The notes: generated by a model from the sequence alone, not told the origin. A DNA stretch of 64,000 bases from a bacterium (GCA_022072165.1 JAJVIF010000001.1:1384598-1448597), one strand, 5' to 3'; shown: positions 9,967 to 17,869, counted from the stretch's first letter. Translations and numbers: made by a program.

Positions 9967-10126
9967 GACTGGACCCCTTCCCCTCGTCCTGGCGAATCCA
10001 GGTGGAGACTGGACCCCTTCCCCTCGTCCTGGCGAATCCAGGTAGAGACTGGACCCCTTCCCCTCGTCCTGCCGAATCCAGGTGGAGACTGGACCCCTTC
10101 CCCTCGTCCTGGCTAGTTCAAGTCAG
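9967..10126. repeat. 40-bp tandem repeat, four units
   Basis: Units start at 9967, 10007, 10047 and 10087. Each contains GGACCCCTTCCCCTCGTCCT and then a small CCTGG-CGAAT-CCAGG hairpin; the fourth unit diverges in its last 16 bases and the third has one change in the hairpin arm. The 40-bp period is not a multiple of three, so the sequence is not coding. There are no spacers, so it is not a CRISPR array. Confidence 0.92.
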
Positions 10127-10219
10127 GACTGAAGCCCGCCCATCGTACAGTTCCCGCCAGAGCGCGAGCCTCCGGCGTCCCTTCTGGGGGCCGGAATGAT
10201 GCTTTTTCGGCCAAATAGG

Positions 10220-10250
10220 TTGCAGTCAGGTAAAGAATTCCTAGTAAAAT
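10220..10250 (+). promoter_or_regulatory. Candidate promoter for paralogue 3
   Basis: TTGCAG at 10220-10225 and TAAAAT at 10245-10250 with a 19-base spacer, in a locally AT-richer patch (GTAAAGAATTCCTAGTAAAA). This would give a leader of about 210 bases. The spacer is longer than ideal. Confidence 0.4.
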
Positions 10251-10440
10251 GTCTTGGTCACTCCCACCGCCGACCGGCGGCGCCCAGGGGTACGGTGAAG
10301 GGGCGCCGGGTCATCCATCATTCCGCATTTTTCCGGACACCGGATCGGCAACAGGTGGCAGCGACCTCGCTACTGTCCTGGCAGGGACCTGTTTGTGTAT
10401 CCGGTCAGCTGCCGGGAGCGAGCCCCCGACTTCGCCGCCC

Positions 10441-10463
10441 ATTGCCGCACTTATCACGAGGAG
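10441..10463 (+). promoter_or_regulatory. Leader box with SD, shared with paralogue 4
   Basis: ATTGCCGCACTTATCACG followed by AGGAG, seven bases before the ATG at 10471. The same layout with few changes occurs at 11883-11905 before paralogue 4, and a GTCAGCT block lies a little further upstream in both leaders. Confidence 0.55.
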
Positions 10464-10470
10464 ACGACGC

Positions 10471-11601
10471 ATGTCTCATGGTTTCGCCAGCGGGACCCGT
10501 CGCGGGTTCACGCTGATCGAGCTGCTGGTGGTGATCACCATCATCGGCATCCTGGCAGCCATCGCGCTGCCGAACTACATTAAGGCGAAGGACAAGGCGA
10601 AGGAAGTCCAGACCAAGTCCGCAGTCAAGGCGATTCAGGTCGCGGTGGAGCGTTACCACACCGACTTTGAAGAGTATCCCCTGTTCCTGCTGGGTGGCGA
10701 TGTCGAGGGCTGGCGCAACTGGCACCAGAAATACGACGAGCCGAATCCCAATGTCCGGGGCGCGAATGCCTGGGTCAAGGATCCCCTGGTGGGCTTCAGC
10801 TACCTCGATTCCTATCCGCAGAATCCGTTTGTGGACTCGGGAGAGTCGGTCCTCCGCTCGACCGGTCTGCCGACCGGTCCTGGGGGAGCGCACCAGGGTG
10901 GCGATGGTGACCCGCGCTTCGGTTTTCGGGGCAACACCATCGGTAACGGTCTGGAAAACCCCATGACCTTCCGCAACTGGTACAACGATGATGCGCAGAA
11001 CATCGAGACCGAGCGCACCCTCCTGTCGGTGACTAACAACAACCCGATCTCCCTGGGCTTCGGCACCCGCATGAGCACCCCGCAGGGGCTGCATTATGCG
11101 ATGGGTGGCCGCCGGGCGACCAAGGTCGAAAACGGTCAGCAGATTGTCTATACGGCGTACACCCACTGGCCGGGTAACTTCTTCTATCGCGGCTTCCCCG
11201 AGCGGCTCCTGGACCGCAAGGGCTGGACGGTCTGGTTCCCGCAGGCTTTCATCAAAGCCCAGACTTCCCGGTACATCATGGGCGCTTATGGCTCCTACAC
11301 CACGGAAGGGTCGGACGTCGCGCGCCTCGAGCAGCGGGACAACTCCGGCAACAACGTGTACTACCGCCTCCCGCCACCGTGGCAGGCCAACGCCAGCCTC
11401 TTCCTCTGCACCTACGTCGGCAACGGCGTGAACGGTGGTCTGCCGGAAATCGCTGGTGGTGGCAACAACTCCCAGGGCCCGTGGCTCCCGCCGGATCGCA
11501 GTCCCCAGTTCCCGAACGCGTTCATCTATGGCGCGCCTGACGGGTACAGCGACGCGGTGATCATCATCCTGACGGCTGGCGAGGAGGTCCAGGCCTATTA
11601 G
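10471..11601 (+). CDS. Long prepilin-like protein, paralogue 3
   Basis: A 376-residue member of the local prepilin-like family. The leader MSHGFASGTRRG is followed by FTLIELLVV with Glu at +5 and the conserved N-terminal helix. The C-terminal domain keeps every block seen in its neighbours, including YDEPNPN, NPFVDSGE, GDGDPRFGFRG, THWPGNFFYRG, YYRLPPPW and LTAGEEVQAY at the very end. The ATG at 10471 follows AGGAG at seven bases. It has its own long leader and is followed by a strong terminator, so it is a separate transcription unit rather than part of an operon. Confidence 0.85.
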   Translation: MSHGFASGTRRGFTLIELLVVITIIGILAAIALPNYIKAKDKAKEVQTKSAVKAIQVAVERYHTDFEEYPLFLLGGDVEGWRNWHQKYDEPNPNVRGANAWVKDPLVGFSYLDSYPQNPFVDSGESVLRSTGLPTGPGGAHQGGDGDPRFGFRGNTIGNGLENPMTFRNWYNDDAQNIETERTLLSVTNNNPISLGFGTRMSTPQGLHYAMGGRRATKVENGQQIVYTAYTHWPGNFFYRGFPERLLDRKGWTVWFPQAFIKAQTSRYIMGAYGSYTTEGSDVARLEQRDNSGNNVYYRLPPPWQANASLFLCTYVGNGVNGGLPEIAGGGNNSQGPWLPPDRSPQFPNAFIYGAPDGYSDAVIIILTAGEEVQAY

Positions 11602-11637
11602 CGGCCTGGATCAGTCCCTGCTGACCAGCTTTCACGC

Positions 11638-11665
11638 CCCCGGACGAAAGTCCGGGGACATTTTT
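11638..11665 (+). terminator. Rho-independent terminator of paralogue 3
   Basis: Stem CCCCGGAC/GTCCGGGG with a GAAA tetraloop, followed after three bases by five Ts. This is one of the clearest terminators in the window. Confidence 0.92.
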
Positions 11666-11914
11666 GTGGTCTTTAGGCCATGCAAACGGCTCCAGTCGTG
11701 ATAGCCTTATCTATCTTCCTGTGTCACACGGGGAGTTGGGATCGGTCCGGGCGCTCTGTCCGGCTCCGTGACTCCGTCCATCGCTCCCGCGAGGGTTCGG
11801 AGGTGGCTGGTCGGCCTGCTGTCACCATCATCTATCCGACAGTGTGCCTCTGGTCATCGGGCGTGTCCCGTCAGCTCCCCCTATTGCAGCACTCATCGGA
11901 AGGAGTCACCTTCT
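11666..11914 (+). other. Upstream region and leader of paralogue 4
   Basis: About 250 bases between the terminator and the GTG start at 11915. It resembles the leader of paralogue 3 near its end: GTCAGCT followed by ATTGCAGCACTCATCGG and AAGGAG (11883-11905). No other gene is seen; I could not fix the promoter. Confidence 0.55.
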
Positions 11915-13030
11915 GTGACCTCTCAGACTCAGACTCGCGGAACCCTGCGCGGGTTCACGCTGATCGAACTGCTGGTGGTCATCACGATCATCGGCATTCT
12001 GGCGGCGATCGCGCTGCCGAACTACATCAAGGCGAAGGACAAGGCCAAGGAAGTCCAGGTCAAGTCCAGCCTCCACACCATCCAGGTGGCCATCGAGCGC
12101 TACCACACGGACTTTGAGAAGTATCCCCAATGGCTCATGGGGGGCGACCGCGAGGGCTGGCGTGTCTGGCACCAGCGCTATGACGAGCCGAACCCTGGTC
12201 TCAACGGTGTCTTTCGGGCGAACCTGAAGGACATCCTTCTGGAGAGCACCTACCTGGATGCCTATCCGCGGAATCCGTTCGTGGATAACGGCAACACCAT
12301 CATTTCCCAAACCGGTGCCGCGACAGGTCCTGGCGGTGCGCATCAGCCAGGCGATGGTGACCCACGCTTTGGCTTCCGGGGCGACAGCATGGGCAATGGT
12401 CTTGACCACAACGTGCTGTTCAAGAACTGGTACAACTACGCCACTCTGAATTTCGAGCTGGAAGACGCCCTCATCGCCACGACCAACAACAACCCGGCCG
12501 CCTTTGGCTTTTCGAACGGCACGAACGCCGTGCACTACGCCATGGGTGGTCGTCGGGCGGTGAAGACAGAGAATGGGCAACAGGTGGTCTACACCGCCTA
12601 CACCCACTGGCCTGGCAACTTCTTCTATCACGGCATCGGCGACGCGCAGTACACCCGCAAGGGCTGGACGATCTATCGCGTCAACGCTTTCGTGAAGACC
12701 GAAATCAACCGGTACATCATGGGAGCCTATGGCTCCTACACCACCGAAGGGCAGGATGTGATCCGCATCGAGGGCCGGAACTACTCGGGCCAGCAGATCT
12801 ACTATCGCTTCCCGCCGCCGTGGAGCACCGGAGCCCTGGTCGAGCAGTGCACCCTGAACAACGGCTTGCTGCCGGTCATCATGGGTGGAGGCAACAACAC
12901 GCAGGGCCCCTGGTTCCCCCCGAACCGCTCCCTGGATCACCCCAACGCGTTCATCTACGGGTCGCCGGATGGCTATCCGGATGCCGTGATGCTCGTGCTG
13001 ACCGCCGGCGAGGAAGTCCAGGCGTTCTAG
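11915..13030 (+). CDS. Long prepilin-like protein, paralogue 4
   Basis: A 371-residue member of the local prepilin-like family. The leader MTSQTQTRGTLRG precedes FTLIELLVV with Glu at +5. The long C-terminal domain matches its paralogues block for block (YDEPNPG, YPRNPFVDNG, GDGDPRFGFRG, MGGRRAVKTENGQQ, THWPGNFFYHG, YYRFPPPW, LTAGEEVQAF). The start is GTG at 11915, chosen because AAGGAG precedes it and the leader peptide then has normal length; the frame runs back to 11768 without support. A strong terminator follows. Confidence 0.85.
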   Translation: MTSQTQTRGTLRGFTLIELLVVITIIGILAAIALPNYIKAKDKAKEVQVKSSLHTIQVAIERYHTDFEKYPQWLMGGDREGWRVWHQRYDEPNPGLNGVFRANLKDILLESTYLDAYPRNPFVDNGNTIISQTGAATGPGGAHQPGDGDPRFGFRGDSMGNGLDHNVLFKNWYNYATLNFELEDALIATTNNNPAAFGFSNGTNAVHYAMGGRRAVKTENGQQVVYTAYTHWPGNFFYHGIGDAQYTRKGWTIYRVNAFVKTEINRYIMGAYGSYTTEGQDVIRIEGRNYSGQQIYYRFPPPWSTGALVEQCTLNNGLLPVIMGGGNNTQGPWFPPNRSLDHPNAFIYGSPDGYPDAVMLVLTAGEEVQAF

Positions 13031-13066
13031 CCCCGACAGCCTCCCTCCTCAGTCCGGATTTCCGTG

Positions 13067-13109
13067 ACCCCCGTGACGTTCCTCCGGAACGCGCGGGGGT
13101 ATTCTTTTA
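13067..13109 (+). terminator. Terminator of paralogue 4
   Basis: Outer stem ACCCCCG/CGGGGGT and inner stem CGTTCC/GGAACG separated by a small internal loop, followed by ATTCTTTTA. It ends the tandem prepilin-like array. Confidence 0.88.
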
Positions 13110-13139
13110 TGAGTCGGCATCTCGTTGCAGGAGACACGC

Positions 13140-13337
13140 ATGACAGATAATCCAGGGAAACAGCCGGATTCTCGTAACTTCCCCACCGGGAAAGAACAGA
13201 CCCCTTCCAAAGTGAATCCGCGCGGACCGCAGATCGAAGAACAGGGGCATGAGCCGCCGCCACGACTCCCAACGGAGCATCGTCAGGAGAGTCCGCATCA
13301 TCAGCGGCCAGCCAAGAGGGGGAAGGGTGGGGGGTAG
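13140..13337 (+). CDS. Small hydrophilic disordered protein
   Basis: 65 residues, rich in Pro, Gly, Glu, Gln, His and Lys, with no hydrophobic segment and a basic tail (RPAKRGKGGG). It is probably disordered. The ATG at 13140 is preceded by AGGAG at a good distance and the frame ends before a strong hairpin, which argues that the gene is real. No family is recognised, and no link to the prepilin-like array is implied because a terminator separates them. Confidence 0.55.
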   Translation: MTDNPGKQPDSRNFPTGKEQTPSKVNPRGPQIEEQGHEPPPRLPTEHRQESPHHQRPAKRGKGGG

Positions 13338-13386
13338 CTCCCGGATCCACCGGTCCCTGAGATCAGGACTGAGCCAAAGAGAGCAG

Positions 13387-13411
13387 CGGGCGCACCAGTG
13401 AGGTGCGCCCG
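13387..13411. terminator. Bidirectional terminator
   Basis: 10-bp stem CGGGCGCACC/GGTGCGCCCG with loop AGTGA, between the small gene at 13140 and the convergent hpf gene. A short T-run follows on the plus strand, and CTGCTCTCTTT follows on the minus strand. Confidence 0.75.
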
Positions 13412-13451
13412 TTTGGTGTGTATCGCGCTGTCGGAGAGGTCAATGGCCGTG

Positions 13452-14102
13452 TCAGGCTTCCGGCTCGATCAGTCCGAAGTGCCCATCTCTGCGTCGATAA
13501 ACCACGTTCATCGCTCCGGACTCCGGATTGGAGAAGACATAGAAGTCATGTCCCAGCAGGTCCATCTGCATGGCCGCTTCCGGCGCAGACATTGGCTTCA
13601 TCGCGAAGCGCTTGGAGCGGACGATCAGGGGCAGGCCATCGGCCTCTTCGATGTCCTCCGGATCCTCCACCAGCACTGGTTCCGGGGAGGCTGACAGCGC
13701 GGCTTCAGCAGCGCCTGGTACCACGGATCCTTCGGGGATTTCTTCGGCGAAGTACTCGCCAGTCCGCAGGGTCTGGGTGTGCCGCTTCGCCTCACGGGAG
13801 AGGTTGTGATACATCCGTCCCTTATGCCGCTTGAGCTGACGCTCCAGTTTTTCAGACACGAAATCGATGGCGGCGAAGGGACTGGTGGAGTCATCCTCGG
13901 CCCGGACAATGGTGCTCTTGCAGTGGAGGGTCACTTCCACCTTGTACTTGTCTTCGCCACTGTTTTTGGACCGCCGGGTGAAACCGATTTCGGCGGACAG
14001 AATCTCTGGAAACACTTTTTGCAGCTTGCCGAGCTTCTCCTCGGCATACTCGCGCAGATTGTCGCGAATCGTGAGCTGGCGGGAATGGACATGGACCTCC
14101 AT
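13452..14102 (-). CDS. hpf: Ribosome hibernation promoting factor, long form
   Basis: Binds the 30S decoding region and, in the long form, dimerises 70S ribosomes into inactive 100S particles in slow growth or starvation (family knowledge). At 216 residues it has the N-terminal beta-alpha domain (MEVHVHSRQLTIRDNLREY to about 105), an acidic linker rich in Glu/Pro/Ala, and the C-terminal dimerisation domain (VRSKRFAMKPMSAPEAAMQM to GLIEPEA) typical of long HPF. I chose the ATG at 14102 because GAGGAGG lies eight bases upstream and homology begins there. The DUF1284 gene is 56 bases upstream on the same strand. Confidence 0.95.
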   Translation of the reverse strand: MEVHVHSRQLTIRDNLREYAEEKLGKLQKVFPEILSAEIGFTRRSKNSGEDKYKVEVTLHCKSTIVRAEDDSTSPFAAIDFVSEKLERQLKRHKGRMYHNLSREAKRHTQTLRTGEYFAEEIPEGSVVPGAAEAALSASPEPVLVEDPEDIEEADGLPLIVRSKRFAMKPMSAPEAAMQMDLLGHDFYVFSNPESGAMNVVYRRRDGHFGLIEPEA

Positions 14103-14158
14103 CAGTGGGTCCTCCTCGCTGTCAAAAAACGTCGCTCCCGGGTGCATCGCCGGGATCG

Positions 14159-14659
14159 TCAAGAGTGCGCCAGACGTGCGCGCAGCCGGTCAAGACCAGC
14201 GGCGCAAACTCCCAGAGGCTGCCAGCGACAGTGCGCACAGTGGCTGGCGAGGTCGGGACCGGCAAACGCTGCGGCGATTGCGGCCTCCAGGGTCGCCCAG
14301 GAATGGGTCACACCGGCTGGCAGTGCCAGGCGGGCCAGGGTCCGGGCATCCTGCGCCGTGATCCAGCCTTCCTCCATGGCATCGTGCCAGCACGACCCCT
14401 CCTGAAGCAAGGGGCAGACCTCACACAACTGGTCGGGTCCCTCCACCAGTGTGACCGGGGTCTCAGGATGTTGTTGCAGGTGGGTGTGGATCGCGTTCAT
14501 GGTGGCGGTGAAGAGAGGCGAGTACCCCATCCCTTCCCAGCCCTGCAGGCAGAGGAGGTTGTGGGGGCGCAGACGCAGGGGCATCGTGGTGTTCCAGGCG
14601 CTGGTCGCTTCAGCAGACGCTGATGTGCCGCTGGTGATGGCCCCGTGATCCAGACTCAT
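14159..14659 (-). CDS. DUF1284 family protein
   Basis: A 166-residue protein of a family without a settled function. The hallmark LRLRPHNLLCLQGWEGMGYSP lies at about 27-47 and begins the domain. Cysteines in CEVCPLL, the GSC segment and CAHCRW...C fit the proposed metal or iron-sulfur site of the family. GGGGAGGGGAG precedes the ATG at 14659, so the 25-residue N-terminal extension before the domain is probably translated, though the ATG just before LRLRPHN is an alternative. Confidence 0.82.
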   Translation of the reverse strand: MSLDHGAITSGTSASAEATSAWNTTMPLRLRPHNLLCLQGWEGMGYSPLFTATMNAIHTHLQQHPETPVTLVEGPDQLCEVCPLLQEGSCWHDAMEEGWITAQDARTLARLALPAGVTHSWATLEAAIAAAFAGPDLASHCAHCRWQPLGVCAAGLDRLRARLAHS

Positions 14660-14682
14660 CTCCCCTCCCCTGACCCAGCTGA

Positions 14683-15618
14683 CTACTGCTCCGACGTCGC
14701 TTCTCCAGCAGCCGCCCCGGACTCCGACTCATCATCACTGTCTGATTCGGCGTGCAGGACACTTGAATGGTCATGCTGCTCAAGCTCTTTCCGAATCTCC
14801 TCTTCGCGATGGGTCTCTTCCTCAAGGATGGCAAACAGACTCTCATCGGCCTTGAAGCGCTCGCCTAAGTAGTAGCGCTTGGCGATATCGCTCTCTGCGA
14901 TCTCTTTAGCGGTCCCGGACTGGAGGATCCGCCCCTTGTGCATGATGTAGACGACGTCGCCAACCGCCAGGATGTCGCGGGCGGAGTGGTCCGTGATTAA
15001 TATGCCCAAGCCTTTGCGCTTAAGTTCGATAATAATCGTTTGGATGTCCTGAATGGCGATGGGGTCGACCCCAGTAAATGGTTCATCTAAAAGGAGAAAC
15101 TTTGGACTTCCAGCGAGCGCTCGCGCGATTTCACACCGGCGTCGTTCCCCGCCAGAAAGGGTCGCAGCGACATTATGTCGCAATCGCGCCAAGTCGAGTT
15201 CCTCCAGAAGGCTGTCGGTGCGGGCCATCCGCTCCTTGTAGGGCATCCCCAGCAGCTCGAGAATCAGCAGAACGTTCTCTTCTACCGTCAACTTGCGAAA
15301 AACCGAAGGCTCTTGGGCGAGGTAGCCAATGCCCAGGCGACTTCTGAGGTGGATCGGCATCCGGGAAATGTCGCGGGTCCCAAGATAGATCTTGCCCCGG
15401 TCGGGTTTTACAAGCCCGACCATCATGTAGAAGCTGGTGGTTTTGCCGGCTCCGTTTGGTCCCAGGAGACCGACGATTTTCCCCTGTGGGACTTCAATCT
15501 GAACTTCATCTACCACACGTCGCCGCTTGTACGTCTTGATGAGCCCCTCGGCGCGCAACACCAGCGGGGGCGTGGTGCCATTCGGGGAAGCAGCAGTCTG
15601 GGGAGCGGTGACAGCCAT
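14683..15618 (-). CDS. lptB: LPS export ABC transporter ATP-binding protein LptB
   Basis: ATPase that powers movement of lipopolysaccharide from the inner membrane to the LptA bridge, as part of LptB2FGC (family knowledge). Walker A GPNGAGKT is at 53-60; the Q-loop AQEPSVFRKLTVEEN is the LptB form; the signature LSGGERRRCEIARAL and Walker B LLLDEPFTGVDP follow. At 311 residues it is longer than the usual 240, with an 18-residue N-terminal extension and an acidic, Ser/Glu-rich C-terminal tail of about 60 residues. A TATCCT box is nine bases before the ATG. The OstA-like gene at 16916 is nearby on the other strand; LptF/G/C are not in the window. Confidence 0.93.
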   Translation of the reverse strand: MAVTAPQTAASPNGTTPPLVLRAEGLIKTYKRRRVVDEVQIEVPQGKIVGLLGPNGAGKTTSFYMMVGLVKPDRGKIYLGTRDISRMPIHLRSRLGIGYLAQEPSVFRKLTVEENVLLILELLGMPYKERMARTDSLLEELDLARLRHNVAATLSGGERRRCEIARALAGSPKFLLLDEPFTGVDPIAIQDIQTIIIELKRKGLGILITDHSARDILAVGDVVYIMHKGRILQSGTAKEIAESDIAKRYYLGERFKADESLFAILEEETHREEEIRKELEQHDHSSVLHAESDSDDESESGAAAGEATSEQ

Positions 15619-15627
15619 ATGCTCTAT

Positions 15628-15633
15628 AGGATA
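15628..15633 (-). promoter_or_regulatory. -10 box of lptB (leaderless)
   Basis: TATCCT on the minus strand, nine bases before the lptB ATG, with no ribosome binding site between. Confidence 0.5.
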
Positions 15634-15733
15634 CCGAAAGCGGCTGGCCGGTTCCGGCGTGGCAGCGTGATGGGACCGGAACTCCGCACCATTCCGTGAC
15701 CGAAGCCTACCGATTCAGGCCGAAGGGATGGGC

Positions 15734-15739
15734 TATATT
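15734..15739 (+). promoter_or_regulatory. -10 box of deoB (leaderless)
   Basis: TATATT seven bases before the ATG at 15747. Its position argues for that start over the upstream in-frame ATG at 15696. Confidence 0.55.
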
Positions 15740-15746
15740 CGGATTC

Positions 15747-16919
15747 ATGACACCTGTGCACCGTCAGGCCATGCTCCTCATCATCGATGGCTGGGGGATC
15801 GGGGAAGCGCCCGATGCGGCCGAGTACCACGATGAGGGGTCGGCCACGATGCAGAATCTGGCGGCCTGGGCCGGCGGACTGACCCTCCCCACGTTCCAGC
15901 GGCTGGGACTGGGGAACATTGCACCGATCCAGGGGATCGACCCCATGGCGCAGCCGCTGGCCTCTTATGGCCGGATGCGGGAGATTTCGAAGGGGAAGGA
16001 CTCGACGACCGGTCACTGGGAGCTGCTCGGCCTCACGCTGGAGGTGCCGTTCCCGACATATCCCGGGGGCTTTCCGCCGGCGGTCATCGAGGCGTTCAGC
16101 GAGCGGATCGGGCGGCCCGTCCTGGCGAATAAGCCCGCGTCGGGGACGGCCGTGATCGACGAGTACGGTCCGGAACATCTCCGCAGCGGGGCTCCGATTG
16201 TCTACACGTCGGCGGACTCGGTATTTCAGCTTGCGGCTCATACTGATGTCGTCCCCCTCGAGACCATCTATGCCTGGTGTGAAGAAGCGCGGGACCTGTT
16301 GCAGGGGGAGCATGGTGTCTCCCGGGTCATCGCCCGCCCGTTTGTGGGACCTCCCGGAGCATTCCGCCGCACCTACGACCGCAAGGATTTCTCGCTGCCG
16401 CCGACGGGTCCGACCTTTCTCGACACGCTGATGGAGTCGGGGTATGACGTGGTGACGGTGGGCAAAGTGGACTACCTGTTCAATGGCCAGGGTGTCACCG
16501 AAGCCGTGCATACCGAGGGGAACACCGACGGGATGCGGGCGATCGAGACCCGCTTCCGGCAGGGCTTCAATGGTCTGATGTTCTGCAATCTCATCGACAC
16601 GGACCAGAACTACGGTCATCGCAACGACTGCGCCGGCTATCAGCGTGCCCTGGAAGAAATCGACGCGTGGCTGGCCACCTTCTTGCCGGAGCTGGGGGCA
16701 GAGATTCCGCTGCTGATCGCTTCGGATCATGGGAATGACCCCACGACCCCATCGACCGATCACTCCCGGGAGTATGTGCCCCTCCTCGCCTACTCCCCCC
16801 GCTGGTTTCACGGCACGGACCTCGGGACCCGGGAATCGTTCCGCGATGTCGCGGCAACGCTGGCGGAGTACTTCGGTTTCGACCCCGCGGTGTGGGGTAC
16901 GAGTGTGCTCGGCCAGTGA
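15747..16919 (+). CDS. deoB: Phosphopentomutase DeoB
   Basis: Interconverts ribose 1-phosphate or deoxyribose 1-phosphate with the 5-phosphates in nucleoside salvage; two-metal alkaline phosphatase superfamily (family knowledge). The 390-residue length is normal. Visible motifs are the first metal-binding Asp in LLIIDGWGIG, the phosphorylated threonine region KGKDSTTGHWEL, and the second metal set TDQNYGHRND and SDHGNDPTTPSTDHSREY. The short start at 15747 places a -10-like TATATT seven bases upstream. The stop overlaps the GTG of the OstA-like gene as GTGA, so the two are co-translated despite unrelated roles. Confidence 0.95.
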   Translation: MTPVHRQAMLLIIDGWGIGEAPDAAEYHDEGSATMQNLAAWAGGLTLPTFQRLGLGNIAPIQGIDPMAQPLASYGRMREISKGKDSTTGHWELLGLTLEVPFPTYPGGFPPAVIEAFSERIGRPVLANKPASGTAVIDEYGPEHLRSGAPIVYTSADSVFQLAAHTDVVPLETIYAWCEEARDLLQGEHGVSRVIARPFVGPPGAFRRTYDRKDFSLPPTGPTFLDTLMESGYDVVTVGKVDYLFNGQGVTEAVHTEGNTDGMRAIETRFRQGFNGLMFCNLIDTDQNYGHRNDCAGYQRALEEIDAWLATFLPELGAEIPLLIASDHGNDPTTPSTDHSREYVPLLAYSPRWFHGTDLGTRESFRDVAATLAEYFGFDPAVWGTSVLGQ

Positions 16920-17836
16920 CTCCACGTGCACGGCTGTTAGCGGGACTGCTGGTGTTCGGCTGGGGGACCACCGTGTCGGGGCAGCCGCTGCCCCGGGATC
17001 CCTTCACTTTTAAGGCGGAGCAGGTCAGTCTGCAGGAGACCGAGAGAGATGTGGTGCTGCAGGCAAGCGGCAGCATTGCCTTTCAGCAGGGCGCCCGACG
17101 AGTCACGGCGTCTTCAGCGACATTGCGCCTGGTGCCGCAGAGTGCACAGCCCACACAACGTCGCTGGACACCGGCGGAACTCACTGCTGAAGGTCGGGTA
17201 ACCCTCACGGAGCCCGGAAACGGCAATGGAAGTGCCGGACGGGCGTCATATGTGTTTTCAACGGATGTTCTGCGCCTGTCCGGTGGAGTCCGCTGGATTC
17301 AGGGTGGCGAAGTCTTTAGCGGACAGTCGGCGGAAGTGAGTCGTGGAGGTGCGCTGGTCACCGCCACCGGCCAGGTGGAGGCAACACTCTCCGCAGTGAA
17401 AGGACTGGAGCAGCGCTCCGCCGCTCCAGTGCAGGTCCGGGCCGCGAGTGCCACCTGGGATGGGACTCGTCAGGAGATCCAGGCGACCGGGGCCCCGGTG
17501 GTGCTGACGCAGTCGGGACTCCGCCTGGAAGCACCGACACTTCGCTGGCAGACACAGGGCGGAGCACTCGCGGCGCTCGAAGCGGGTGAAGAGATCACGG
17601 TAACTGGCGACCTCGAAGGGAATGGGCAGCAGGCGACGCTTACGGCGAAACGTGCGACTTATGACTACGCAACAAAGAAGCTGCTGTTCACCGGTCCCAT
17701 TAGTCTGTCGCGACAGGGGGGAACGAGTCGTGCGACAAGTGCTGAATGGCGTCTGGAGCCACCACGACAGTTACGTCTGTATGGCCTGAGTGTCTCGGCC
17801 AGCCTGGAAGAGCCTGCACCGCCACCAGCGCAGTAG
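16916..17836 (+). CDS. OstA/LptA-like exported protein
   Basis: A 306-residue exported protein of the OstA/LptA/LptC beta-jellyroll type, which forms the periplasmic path for lipopolysaccharide (family knowledge). After a signal peptide (RLLAGLLVFGWGTTVSG), the sequence alternates short beta strands with the recurring pattern of this fold: FTFKAEQVSLQETERDVVLQ, RRVTASSATL, LTAKRATYDYATKKLLFTG. It is longer than E. coli LptA (185), so it may contain two OstA units. The GTG start at 16916 overlaps the deoB stop. LptB is encoded divergently about 1.3 kb away, which fits an Lpt role. I do not assign lptA firmly. Confidence 0.75.
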   Translation: MTPRARLLAGLLVFGWGTTVSGQPLPRDPFTFKAEQVSLQETERDVVLQASGSIAFQQGARRVTASSATLRLVPQSAQPTQRRWTPAELTAEGRVTLTEPGNGNGSAGRASYVFSTDVLRLSGGVRWIQGGEVFSGQSAEVSRGGALVTATGQVEATLSAVKGLEQRSAAPVQVRAASATWDGTRQEIQATGAPVVLTQSGLRLEAPTLRWQTQGGALAALEAGEEITVTGDLEGNGQQATLTAKRATYDYATKKLLFTGPISLSRQGGTSRATSAEWRLEPPRQLRLYGLSVSASLEEPAPPPAQ

Positions 17837-17856
17837 CCGTCGCGGAAGTCAATTGC

Positions 17857-17862
17857 TATAGT
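17857..17862 (+). promoter_or_regulatory. -10 box of marR-type gene (leaderless)
   Basis: TATAGT exactly seven bases before the ATG at 17870, with no ribosome binding site. Confidence 0.6.
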
Positions 17863-17869
17863 CCCGACT

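Larger units (their letters stand above)
9811..10470. other. 660-bp intergenic region with repeats and leader
   Basis: Between prepilin-like paralogues 2 and 3. In order it holds a 12-bp inverted repeat enclosing 77 bases (9825-9925), four units of a 40-bp tandem repeat (9967-10126), a candidate promoter (10220-10250) and an untranslated leader of about 220 bases with a box shared with paralogue 4. I see no credible gene in it. Confidence 0.75.

Noticed and set aside
9967-10126. Possible CRISPR array
   Set aside because: The units are contiguous with no spacers, and no cas genes are present.
9942-10199. Small open frame across the 40-bp repeats
   Set aside because: The repeat period is not a multiple of three, so each unit is read in a different frame, and there is no ribosome binding site or conserved product.
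10249-10470. N-terminal extension of prepilin-like paralogue 3
   Set aside because: The frame is open back to 10249, but AGGAG before the ATG at 10471 and a normal 12-residue leader peptide fix the start. The same reasoning removes extensions of paralogues 2 and 4.
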